In this document: positions 29,099-41,815 of the stretch, piece by piece
Position numbering within the stretch: the first letter of the stretch is position 1
How the letters are laid out: each line of letters opens with the position of its first letter
DNA from: Vanilla planifolia
Taxonomy: Eukaryota; Streptophyta; Magnoliopsida; Asparagales; Orchidaceae
Assembly: GCA_023846275.1 (NCBI GenBank)
Contig: CM043870.1
Coordinates: 13,773,527-13,837,526, forward strand
Reading direction: 5' to 3'
DNA: 64,000 nucleotides
Notes under the pieces: generated by a model
The model's database searches: none
What the model saw: only the letters and a program-made list of their open reading frames with translations
Told to the model about the DNA's origin: nothing
Position numbers and translations under genes: made by a program

Positions 29099-32000
29099 CA
29101 GAACCTTTAAAATTTAAATATTTAAAAGTATAGGAAAAAATATTTATATTTAAAGAGCACATCGAGATGAGTCAAACAACATTTTTTTCATCTACATCAA
29201 ACGTCATCTTGAATTAATATGAATTATCAAAGTAATTAAACCTAAATAGTAATAAAGTATTGTTTCATAAATAATTAAATATTCCTTAAAGAAAAAATAA
29301 ATAAATTTAAGCTTTGTAATACAGTGAAATTAAGGTGTTTTAAAAGTCATATGATAGAAGAATTATGGTCCCAGAAAAATATAACTAAACAAAAGGAAAA
29401 CAAAATTATGACATGAGATAAATTTTATGCCAAAACTACATTCCATGATAATAAGGAGTATTAGTGTAGAACCATCATTGTTTAGAAGGTATGAAAAAAA
29501 ATATCTAATAAAACATTTCAAAAAAGTGATAAATTAAACAAACAAAAAAATAAATATTTAAATAGATATGACTCATTATGATAACCCTAATGATGTTTGT
29601 TTTATCACGTTCTATCTTCATTTGGACATATTATGAATTACTTAAGAAAATTAGCATAAATAATAATAAACTTTATTTTAATATTAAATAAATATATTAA
29701 AGTGAAAGTAAAAAAAGTTAAGAAATGCAACATAATAAAAATCAAAGCGATTTAAGGGTCACATAAAATGTGATTTAGTGTTAAATGTAATTGAGCCAAA
29801 TTGATGTAAAAACATTTCAAAATAAGATAAATTTTATCAAAATATTGCATTCTAAGACACTAAGGAGATTGCTTATAACATTCTTGATCATCAAGATAGA
29901 TAAAATAAAAATAATAAAATAATTAAAAAATATTTCAAACTCTTAGAACATATATAATTAGAAAATATAATAAAAATAATTTTTTAATTGTTAGTGGTCA
30001 TCCAGATGAGCCCAACATTATTTCTTTCTTCTCCATCAATCTTCATTTGGAATTACTATGAATTAAAAAATAAACTGAACATAAATATTAACTAAATATT
30101 TATTAAATTTGAAATGAGATGAAATAAGTAAAAGTTCAAAAAATAAAGTTCTAAAAATTATAAAAATTTTATTTTTAATTGGGTAGAGCTCATCAAGATA
30201 AGTCCCATGAAATTTGTTGCCTCCATTAGACCTAATTTAGAATTATGATGAATTAATCATCTAAATATGCATAAATAATAAAAAAATATTCTTTTAGTTT
30301 TAATTATATATATATTAAAGTTAAAATGAGAGAAATGTTATAATTATAATGTAACTAAATTCACACAAGAAGATATTTTGAGTTTAAGGAAATATCAACT
30401 GGAATTACTATGAAATTTGAAGAAAGAAGATAAATTGTACACACAAATTGCATTCCAAAGTAAAAGGGATATCGAATGCAAGATCACTTAATGTCAAAAT
30501 AGATGTGAATTGAAAAGACTCATAATGCATGCCAAAATCATATATAATAAAATACTTTAAAATGAAAAAACAAACATTTACCCTTTCTGATCATGTCAAG
30601 ATGATTATAACAGCATTCTATTCATGTCAAACTGATTTAAAGTACAAAAGAGAGGAGATTTAGAGTTTGATAGTAATATAACAAATTAAAAGCAAAAATA
30701 TTAAAAAAATAGATAAATTGGATGAAAATTTTACCTTCTAGAATACCAAAATGTTTTGTTGTTACATCTTTTTTCATCAAATTAGGTACAAATAAAAATG
30801 TTTTCTAAAATGTGCCTAAACATTAAAAATAAAATAATTAAAATATTACAGGACTAATTATGTAATTATTAGTGCTAATCAAAAAGAGTCCAACGAGATT
30901 TCTCTCTTCTTAATTAAATTTTTATTTGAATTACTATAAATTAAAAAACTAAATAAACATAAATAAAAAATTTATCATTTTAAAATTTAGTTGATATTTA
31001 TTCATGTTAAAATCATATAAATTCTAACAATGTAATATAATAAAGTCAAAGTGATATCACATATGAAAAGATTTAGACATACAAAGTACTATTAAAAACT
31101 CAAAGGAGAAAACTTGGAAAAATTATATAACTAATATAGGAAACTTGCATTCCAAGTTAATAAATATGTTGAGAGTAACTTTCTTGTTTCTCAAATGAGT
31201 TATGAATAAAAATGTCTCATAAAGTTTGTTGCGATGAGTCCAATGATGTTTTCTCATCTTTAATTGAGCACCATTTGGAATTTCAATTAATTACCAATGC
31301 TAATATGCAAAAAAAAACATAAACCATCTTTAGTATTAAGTAAAAATATTTTAAAAATAAAATGAGATAAATTGAAGTAATGTATTATCGTTGTAAATAA
31401 GCACTAATGATACAAAACATTAATATTAGATAAAAAATTTTTAAAAAAATGAGATAAATTTAGGTAATGTAAAACAAAACAAAGTAAAATGATGCAATGG
31501 TCAACATCAAGTGATTTAAAGTTTCAAAGTGACATAACTAGATCAAATAAAAAAAATAAATAAAAAAATAAATTGTATAAGAAATTTCAATTCCAAGATA
31601 TTAAGGCTATCAAGGTAATATCCTCAATGATTAAATCAAGTACATATTAAAAAGTCTAACCATGTTTGCCAAAATCATACAAATCATTGAGACAAGTTGA
31701 CATTTGTTTCATCTCAATGGGTCATCATTTAAATTGTTACAAACTAGTAAAATAAAAAACCTTAAATAATAAAAAAAACATTATTTTAGCATTAAAAAAA
31801 TTTATATTTAAAATATAATGAGATAAATTGAAACAATATAGTATAACGAAATCAAAGTGATGTTGAGCTTGTATTAAATGAAAATTTGGAGCTATATAGC
31901 AACATAACGAAGTTGTAATGAAACATTTGAAAAAATAGGATAAAGTTTATGAGAAAGTTTTCTTATTAGATACAATAGACACTAAGGGTGACATCCGGTA

Positions 32001-33399
32001 TTAAAAAATCATAATAGAATCAGTACTTCTAGTAAAAGTATTAAAGTTTTGTTTGATAGGCTCATCAATAAAGTTCCAAGACATTTGTTTCATCACTATT
32101 TGATATCATTTTGAATTACCACAATCTAATAAATTAAATAAGTATAAATAATAATAATATTGAGAAAATTTATTTTAAAGCTAAAAATTAGATGGCCTAA
32201 AGCATTGTATATAATCAAATTTTAAGAAAGGAGATAACTTGTTCATCAAGTTTACTTTTTGAGGTATGAATGATACTGAGTGTAATATCATTGATTATTA
32301 TATGAGGTATAAATCATTATGTCTCATAATGCATGCAAAAGTTTTAAGAAATAAAATATTTAGAAATAAAAAATTATTTGGATAAAGGTCACAAAGGCAA
32401 GTCCAATGACATTTTTCTTTATCAAGATTAGAACTCAATCGAAATAACTATAAATTGTGAATGTAAATATGCATTAAAAAAATAACTACTATAATTTTAA
32501 CTAAATTTCTGTTAAAGTTAAAAAAGTTAAATTATAAAAGTTATATGAGAGGAGAGTTAGAGTCAAATAATAACACTACAAAGTAACAGTAAAGAATCTA
32601 AAGAAATAAATAAATTATAAGGAAAAATTGCATTACAAGATGTTGAGGAGATCTCCCAAAAGATAAGATAAAAGAATATAAAATTAAAAAATTTAAAAAA
32701 TATAAAAATGGCTACTAAATTTGATAATGCTTGTTGACATGAGGGCAATTGTGTTTGTTTCAACTAAATTAGACCTTGTTTTGAATTCTTGCAAGTTAAG
32801 AAATTAAATAGAAATAAATGATAGCAAATTATTTTTTTTGCATTTAGTAAATATTATAAATCCTAAAATAAGAAAATTGAAGTGATTTAATGCATGAAAA
32901 TCAAAGCAATGTTTGGGTCACATTATAAGATTATTAGAGTTTCAGAGGTATATAACAAATCAAAATGAAAACTTTAAAGAATTAAAATAAGTTTGATAGG
33001 AAAGCTACATTCCAAGATATTGAGGAGATCTGCTTCAACATTCTCAAACATCAAATCTTATGGCAATCAACATGTGTTAAGAAGCATGTTAAAATCAAAG
33101 AAAATGATTTGAAGAAATGAGATAAATTGTTTAAGAATATTAAATTGAAAGATACTATGAAGGTTACATAAGAAACTATTAAACCATAAAAAATACAAAA
33201 AATTAAAAATATTAAAATTAATATTTAATTTAATAGAGCTCATTGATACAAGCCTGATGATGTTCATTTTTTCTGAATCAAACTAGCTTGGAATTACTTC
33301 AAAGTATTAAAGCAAATAATCATAAAGAATATTCAATTAAATTATTTTATTATGAAAATACATAATAAATTTGAAATGAGTTGAATTTAAGCACTTTAA

Positions 33400-33620
33400 C
33401 ATTATAAAGTCCAACAACATTTAGATGAATAGAGCTCATTGACATAAGTCCAACAACATTTATTTTTTCTCTATTAGAAATTTTTTAGAATTACTTTGAA
33501 TAGGAAATCTAAATAATCATAAATTATTGTAAATTATACTATAATATTAAAAAAATATATATTATGGTAGAAATGAGGTAATGGCCATTGTAATGAGTTT
33601 AATGACATCTGTTTCACATC
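33400..33620 (+). repeat. Truncated units with a 39-bp local duplication
   Basis: The phrase agtccaacaacattta occurs at 33,408 and again at 33,447, a 39-bp step. The first copy follows directly on the A/T section of a unit, so about 200 bp of the usual unit is missing. Shortly after, near 33,570-33,600, another unit jumps from its A/T section (tagaaatgaggtaatgg) to a unit start. This is a deletion-rich spot in the array. Confidence 0.65.
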
Positions 33621-36013
33621 AATCAAACAAAGATTAGAATTATTACAAATTACTAAGTTAATAAGTCTAAAAAATAAAAAATTATTATTTAATTATTAAG
33701 AAAAGAAAAATTAAACCTAAAGTGACTTAAATTGAAGGATTATCTTATAACATAATCAATGAGATGTAAAGGTCACGTTAGGGGAGATTTTTTGTTATAT
33801 AGTAATAAACCCAACCAAAGCTAAAAATTAAAAGAAATTATATAAATAACACTTCCAAGTTGCATTCCAAGATGCTTAAGAGGTCAGTGTAACATTCTAA
33901 ATCTTAACTTTTTGTACTAATATAAATGCCTAAGAGAGTAGACCAAAAGTGATGAAATAAAAAATTTAAATAAGTAAAAATGAGTATCTAATTATGTAGA
34001 GTTCATCGTAATGAGTCTAATGACATTTTCTTCTCTATAATTACATGTTTGGAATTACTGTGAATTACAAAGTAATCAAGTATAAAGAATAATAAATAAG
34101 TAAGTACATATTAAAATTGACTTAAGAAAAACTGAGATAATATAACATAACCAAATTAAAAGGGTGAAAATGTCAGACGAGTGTAGAATTAGTGTTTCAT
34201 AGAAATAAAACTTAATGAAAATTAAAATTTGAATAAATAAAAAAAAATTGTATTGAATGCTACATGCCAAGATTCTTAAGAGGTAGAGCATAACATCCTT
34301 GATCATTGAATAAGCAATTATTCAAAATTCTATTAAAGGATGTGAAAACATTAAAAAATAAATTTAAAATAATAAATAAAATAAAACTTAAATTTTATTT
34401 TGCTCATGGAAATGAGTCTAGCAACATTTGTTTCTTGTCAATCAAACCTTATTTGAAATTACTAAAAATTACAAACAATAAATAAAAAATAAAAAAGCAA
34501 TCTAAATATTTATCAAATGTATGTTTACTAAAAAAGTTAAAAATAAGAATTATAATATCAAAAACTCAAACTTATGCAAAGGTCATTTGATTGGAGATTT
34601 AGAGTAAGGTAAGATATAACTATATCAAATTGAAAGATTTTAAAAAAGATATAAATAGTTTAAGCAAGTTACATTCAAAGATTTTATCGAGATCAACTGT
34701 GACATCCACTTTTTGTAGAATTTGTATAATTCGAAATGATTCATAAAATATGTTAAAAATGCTAGAAAATAGTTTTTGAATAAATATACAAATGAATATT
34801 TAATTAGATAATGTTCATCATGCCATGTCCAATGACATTTATTTCAATTTGATGAAAATCCTTTTAGAAATACAATTTTAAGAAACTATCAATAAACCTA
34901 AACAATATTATGTTATGATTTTTATCAAGTAAAACTATAATAATTCTTAAATAAGATAAACTGAAGCATCATGATATAATAAAATTAAAATATCAGTAAA
35001 GTCATATTGGTTGAGTAATAGAGCTTCATAGTGGCATTACCAAATAAAAATAAAACATTTTAATAAATGAGATAAAAATTATGTGAAAGTTTCAATCCAA
35101 AATACTAAGAGGATTAAACATAAAATGCTATATTGTTAAATAAGATAGGAAACAAAATAACATCCAAAGCATGCTAAATCCTTATGAAAAAAGCACTTAA
35201 AGATTGAAAAAAGAATATTTGAATTCATTGAGCTAATCGAGGTGAGTCCAATGAGGACAAATGAGAGGAGAATAAGAGTGTTATATAAATATTAAAAATC
35301 AAATAAAAAATTTTCTAAAAGTAGGATATATTATTTAAGAAAGTTAAATTTCTAGTTATTATGGAGATCAAGTGTAACTTTATTAATGGTTAAATTAAGT
35401 AGGAATAAAATTATCTAGTAATGAATTCCAAAAATAAACAAAAAAAATTAAAAATAAGTGAACGAGTACTTAATTAGGTAGAACTTGTCAACTCGAGTCA
35501 AACAAAGTTTTTTTCATCTCAATAACATCTCATTTAGAATTTCTAAGAATCGCAAAAATAAAATTAAATAATAATAAATTATTATTTGGATATTCAATAA
35601 ATTTTTTTATTCTAAAATGAGAAAAATTGAAGCAATGTAATATGACTAAATCAAAGTGAACTAGAGCACATGTTAGAAAATACTTAGAGTAACATTGTGA
35701 TGTAAATAAATAAAATGAAAAAAATTAGTAGAAATAAGAAGAATTGCATAGGAAACTTTCGTTTCATTATGATAAGGAGATCAAGTGTGACATCATTAAA
35801 AATAAAAACAAACACAATTCAAAATGCCATGTAAAGGTTTCACCAAAGGTGATTCAAGGTTGCATATTAATACAAAGAAGGAATTATTTGAAAAAAATAT
35901 GTCAAAATATATAGAAAGTTTCATTTGAAGATAATGAGAAGATCAAATGTAATATCATTAATCAGTAAATCTAGCAAAAAATAAAATGATAAAGAGATAA
36001 ATTGAATTTCTTA

Positions 36014-37235
36014 TTCAAATGAGGCTGCTCCAGCCAAAAAATGTCAGTGCACTCCCATAAACGATCTTAATTCAATAATTTATTTATTTTTAACTATTTT
36101 GTTTTCAATACTTTTACATTTTTTAGAAGTTATTTTGATTTGTACCTAATTTCATGATGAAGCATTTTAACCAAGATCTTCTTAATATCTTTTAATTCTA
36201 CTTTTCCATGAAAATTTTCTTAATTCTTCTAATTTCTCACACTTCTTTGACTATATTGCTACTTAACACTAATCTCCTCTTATGTAGATTTACTAATTGT
36301 TTTATTAGGCTATATTACATTGAATGTAATTTGTTATTTTTTATGTAGCACTCATTACTACCCCAAAATACAAATTTCTTTTACAATTGTTCTAAACTCA
36401 TCAAATTTTATATTTGATTTTGTTATATTATGATGTAACAATAAATGAACTTTTGGATTACCATTAAATTATTAAATTTTATTAAATTATGTTACTTCAA
36501 TTGCTCTCATTTCACTAATATTATATATTTACTGATTTTAAATTAGTAATTGATTTTTTTTTTTCTTATTCACTTTGGTAATATGTAGTAGTTAAAAATG
36601 AGGCCAAATTAAGATGAAGAAAAAGTCATTTGAATTCTCTTAATGTGCTATATCAAATTAAATTTTCATTTCTATATTTGTAAATATTCTTTTTTTATGC
36701 ATATGGCATATTTTATAAATGTTTTCAATACATATCAAATTAGATGATCGATGGTTCTACACTCCATCTATTTAGTATCTTTGAATACAAATTTGGTAAT
36801 TTGTAAAAACTTAAAACAAGGTCTGATTAAGGCAAAGCTAATGTTATTGGACATGCCTTAAAGAACATTATCCAATTAAAAACAAATTTCTTTATTTTTA
36901 AATACCTTATTTTCTTAGGTGTTGGCATGCCTTATGAGGTATTTTTATTTGTACCAGAGTTGATGAAGGATTCCACTATTGGTTTCATTAGTGTCTAACA
37001 AAACAAATTTTTCATATGATTAATCTCAATTCCATAAAATATTTGCTTTAATTTTGGCATATTGTTATAAAACTATAATTGACCTCTTATATGTCTTTTA
37101 CATGACCTTGATTTCTTTATATTATATATCTTCAGTTTCTAAATTTCTACTTTAATATACTTTTATAAAATGTTAAAAATAATAATTTATTAATATTTAT
37201 TCTTATTTAATTTGTTAATTCTTAAAACTCTTTTA
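36014..37235 (-). repeat. Satellite block 4, short R block
   Basis: Only about 1.2 kb reads in R orientation between two F blocks. The left switch is near 36,013, where an F unit (agataaattgaat) stops and R text (attcaaatgaggctg) starts. The right switch is near 37,235. The whole block corresponds to 18,310-19,535 of block 2, so it is the R end of duplicated segment P2. The first ~280 bp also resembles 62,803-63,085 closely. Confidence 0.85.
36023..36035. repeat. Small GC-rich inverted repeat beside a switch point
   Basis: The five-base arms ggctg and cagcc are separated by ctc, within ten bases of the F-to-R switch. The usual text here is gaggtctgatcaagatgaaa, which has no such pairing. This is a local patch of unusually high G+C for the window. 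The arms are short, so chance is possible. Confidence 0.45.
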
Positions 37236-40200
37236 AGTGCACGTTGATGCTTTTTTTGTAATTATTGTACCTTGTTAAGAATTATTTCAAATTCAAAAAG
37301 TACAAGTGAATAAAAGATAAAAAATAATATTTTATTAATAATGAAAAATATACTAAAACTAGAATAAATCGAATTAAAGTAATTTTATTCAATGAAATCA
37401 AGGTAATGTAAAGGCCATATTAGTACAGATTTAGAATTTCATAGTAATATAACAAAATCACATAGAAAGATTTGAAGGAATGAGAAAAAACAATCCCAAG
37501 ATGAAAGAAAACATGCCTAAACTATACAAAAATACATACAAAAACAAAATAATATTTAATTAATTAAAGCTCTTTTGAATGGGTCGAATTTCTTTTGTTT
37601 CAACCTGTTCAAACCTTGTTTTAAATTATAACTAATTATTAATGAAAATAAACACAAACAATAAAAATTATTACATTTATGTTTAATAAACAAATCTTAA
37701 AGCTAAAAATGAAGAAAATTAAGTAGCATAACATAATCTAATCAATGAAATGTTAAGGTCGTGTAATTGGAGAATTGGAGTTTCATAAAAATATAACAAA
37801 ATCAAAGAAAAAAATCGTAAGAGATGTGATCAATTGTGTTGGAATGATGTACTCCACGATACTAAAGAGATCAATTATAAAATCCTTAATTGTCAGAATT
37901 TGAATGAATAAGAATTTGTTAAAGAAATGTGCCATAACTAACAGATAAAAATATTTTTTGAAAATGAATACTAAATTGAATAGAGCTCTTCAAAATGAGC
38001 CCAATAACCTTTGTTTCAATTCAATCAAACTTCATTTAGAAATACTATGAATAATTAAAATTATTAAACATAAGTAACTAAATAAATGTGAAGTAGAAGT
38101 CTTAAGAGTGGAAATTTATAATTACAAAGAAATATAATCAAATAAAGTAAAAACATTAGATGAAATGAGATAAATTGCATAGAAAAGTTATTTCTAAAGG
38201 TATTAAGGGGATTACATGTAGCATCATCAATAACCATAACATGTATAAATTTAAATGTCTTTTAGAACATGTTCATCGTAGAATTTGCTTTTTAAAATAT
38301 AAAAATAAATATTTAATTAGATAGAGGTTGTCAAGATGTCGCTAAAATTTGGAATCATTATAAGTTGTAGAATGAGTTAAACATTAATGAACATAAGTTA
38401 TTATTTTAATATAATGTAAATTTTTAGTAATGCTAAAATAAGATAAGTTTAAGCACTATAAGAAAGCAAAATCAATTTGATATATAGCAAGCACAACATG
38501 ATAATTAGCGTTTTAGGTTAATATAAACAAATCAAAGTAAAATATTGGATTAAATGAGAAACTTTTTTGGGAAAGATGACTTTTAAGATACTAGATAGGT
38601 CAAGTGTAGCATCAATAATCTTGAAGTCAAGTGCAATTTCAAAATATCTTCTAAAGTAAGCCAAAACCTAAGAAGAAAAATTATTAATACAAATAAACTT
38701 CATCATTATTTTGCCAACATCATTATTCATTAAGAATTGTTTTGAATTACTAACATAAATAAGCTCAAATTGTAATTTTTTTAATATTTCTTAAATATAT
38801 ATACTAAACATGAAATGTTATAAATATAAGTATTGTAAAATAACAAAGCAATAGTGATATTAATGTTGTATTAGTTGAGATTTAGAATTACATTGTAATA
38901 TAAAACAATTGAAGTGAAATTATTAAGGATTTGGGATAAATTATTAAGGAAACTTTTATTCTATGATAAAAAATAGATCGAGTATTACACCCTCGATCAA
39001 ACAATCATTTACCAATCAAAAAATCCACAGCATCATAAAATAAAATATTTGAAAACATAAAATGAATATTTAATTCCATAAATCTCATTGATCACTGTCC
39101 AATGACATTAATTACACATCCATTATACCTTGCTCAAAATTACAAAAAATTACAAAAGTAAATAAGAATAAGTAAAAATAAATTATTTTTTAAAAACTAT
39201 ATAAATAAATATTAAAGTCAAATAAGATTAATTGAAAAAATGGAATATAACAAAATCAAAGCAATGCAAAAGTCACCCGAGAGGAGATTTAGAGTTACAT
39301 AGTAACATTACCAAAGAAAGGGAGGAAGGAAATGAGATAAACCATAAAATAAAAATTTCTGTAAGGTGTGTTTAAACCATAAAATAAAAAATATTAGAAG
39401 ATATAAAAATGTATATTCCAAAGGATAGAGCTTGTTGGGATTATTGTATCGTGATTTTTTATCAAAACTCTTTTATAAATACTACTAATTATCGTTGTTA
39501 TTGAACATAAATAATAATAAATTCTAAGTTTAATAACTAATGAATTAATAAAAAATTTGAAATAAGGTAAATTCAACTATTGTAATTTTGCTATAAGGAA
39601 GAAATGCTAAGGTCACACAATAAAAGATTTAGAATTATATATTAACTAAACTATTTTGATGTGAAACATTTGAAGACATTATTATGTTTAGCAAATCAAA
39701 GGCATCATCCTAGTTCACCAAATCAAGTTCAAATTGAAATTTTTCTTAAAACTTGCAAAAACAAAATAAAGCATTTACAAATATTAAAAAAATATTTAAA
39801 ATTATATAATTGAATGGGATTTGTCCAACAACATTTAATTCGTGTTTATAAAATCTTATATAGAATTATAATGTAATACCAAAGTAAATAAGTATAAATA
39901 ATAAAAATGTTTTAGACCTTTAACATTAATTTAGTATATATTAAAGCTAAATTTAGATAAATTAATGTAATTAGCCTATTGAAATTATTTGTGAAGGTTA
40001 CATGTAAGGAGATTTAGACTTACATTATCTTATTGTGAAAGAGAATAAAAAATTGAGGAGAAATGAGATAAATTGTTTTACAAAGTTATATTCCAAGATA
40101 CTAAGTATAACAGGTGTAACACCTACATAATCAGATTGGGTGAAAATCAAAATATCCCATAAAATATGGTAAAACTAAAACTAAAATATTATAAAATATG

Positions 40201-40373
40201 TAAATAAATATTTAATTAGATAAAACATATCCAGAAGACCCTAGTGATGTTTCTATCATCTCTACCACACCTTGTGTGGAATTATTACTAATTACTTATC
40301 TATAGAAATACAAATAAAAAAATTATCTTAAAATTAAGTATATATGTTAAAAGTAAACTAAGATAAATTAAAG

Positions 40374-40440
40374 TAATGTTATATGGCAAGATTAAATATT
40401 TGTAAACGTAATATATAATGTTATATAGCAAAATTAAAAT
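40374..40440 (+). repeat. ~42-bp local tandem duplication
   Basis: The phrase taatgttatatggcaagatt at 40,374 recurs as taatgttatatagcaaaatt at 40,416, a 42-bp step, with further similarity after each. The matching place in block 3 (about 22,555-22,580) has only one copy. The duplication therefore arose after segment P2 was copied. Confidence 0.65.
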
Positions 40441-41747
40441 CTCTTAAAATTTTATCGTAATATATAAAAATCAAAGTAATATATTTGAGGAAAATAAGAT
40501 AAAGTTTACCATAAATTTGCATTCAGAGATAATAAAGGGATCAAGTGGGAGATTTTGCCATAAAAAAATACAAATGAAATTGTGTCATTAAATGAGCTAA
40601 AATAATGATAATCAAATAGTTAGAACTGGAAAAAAATTTCATTGAAGGTAGAGTTTTTCAAGATTAATCTATCAACATTAGTTTTCGTCTTAATTAGTCC
40701 TTTTTGGATTTATAGCAAATTAACAAACTAAATTCGTAATAATGAGAACAAATTATGTTTTTTAATTTAAAGAAAATTTATACTAAAATATAAACAAGAT
40801 AAATTGAACAAATGTAGTATGAAAATAGAAGTTATGTAAAACTCATATGGTAAAAGATTTAGAGTTAATAGTAAGATAACCAAATGAAAAAGAAAAGTAG
40901 GAAGACAAAAAATACAAATTGTATGGTTATGCGAATTATTGAATCAAAAGGAGATTGAGGGTAAACTATGCCAAAATGCAAAAAAAAATATAATATCAAA
41001 AAAATTTTAAAAATTGAATATATAATAGGACATAGCTTATTAAGAGAAGCTTAATAATGGCTTATTGTCTTTATAAGACCATATTTTCATTTATTACTAA
41101 TTACAAAAATAAATAAGCACAAATAATAATACTTTATTATTTTAATATTATATAAATATATAATGGGGATGAAATGAGATAAATTGAAATAATATAATAT
41201 AATATAATCAAAGTAATGTAAATGTCACAAGAGAGAGTATTTAGAGACATTTTTATACAACAAAACAAAAGATGAAAATTTGAATAATAGAAATAAATTG
41301 TACAAGAAAATTATATTCTAATATGTTAAAGTGATAGAGTGCAATATCATCGATGATCAAATAGGGTACAAATTTAAATGCCAAACAAAACGTACCAAAA
41401 ACCAAAAAATTAAAATAGCTTAAAATATATAAATGAATATTCATTTAGATCAGCCTCATTAAGATAAGCCTAATGGTGTTTGTTTGTTCTTGTGTCGATG
41501 TTTAAAATTTTTGCAAATTATAATTGTATATAATCATAAATTATAATTTTTTTTTCTAAAACTATGTAAATATTTATCAAAACTAATAGCAAATAAAATC
41601 AATTGAGGCAATATAACCTAATGAAAGTGACAAGCATTACACTAGAGGATATTAAGATTTACATAACAGTATAACAAAATAAAAGAGGAAAAATTCGTGA
41701 AAGTATGAGAAGTTGTAAGAAAGTTATCCATTACGAGATACTAAGGT

Positions 41748-41815
41748 GATTGAGGGTCACATCATTGAATCTCAATCATGAGATCGAGGGTGACATCCTT
41801 AAATGTCAATCCTAT
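41748..41815 (+). repeat. 34-bp local tandem duplication
   Basis: The phrase gattgagggtcacatc at 41,748 is followed 34 bp later by gatcgagggtgacatc at 41,782, with caatcat and caatcct further on in each copy. The stretch is the gagtgtaacatcc box plus its neighbour, doubled inside one unit. The corresponding place in block 3 (about 23,940-23,990) shows a single copy. Confidence 0.7.

Larger units (their letters stand above)
19536..36013 (+). repeat. Satellite block 3, F orientation
   Basis: The longest F block holds about 40 full or shortened units. The middle anchor (gcattccaagatactaag-like) occurs near 20,001, 20,335, 20,686, 21,108, 21,515, 21,892, 22,266, 22,680, 23,100, 23,505, 23,925, 24,133, 24,280, 24,698, 25,110, 25,530, 25,945, 26,365, 26,785, 27,190, 27,575, 27,940, 28,350, 29,020, 29,435, 29,850, 30,450, 30,730, 31,145, 31,590, 31,960, 32,250, 32,630, 33,008, 33,860, 34,265, 34,670, 35,095, 35,345 and 35,760. 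Truncated units are common between about 28,700 and 33,700. Its first 5.2 kb is duplicated at 37,236-42,515. No gene, RNA or transposon is seen. Confidence 0.9.

Noticed and set aside
41037..41057. Inverted repeat ttattaag / cttaataa with a five-base loop, considered as a hairpin site.
   Set aside because: Eight-base A/T arms are expected by chance in DNA this A+T-rich, and no functional context is present.
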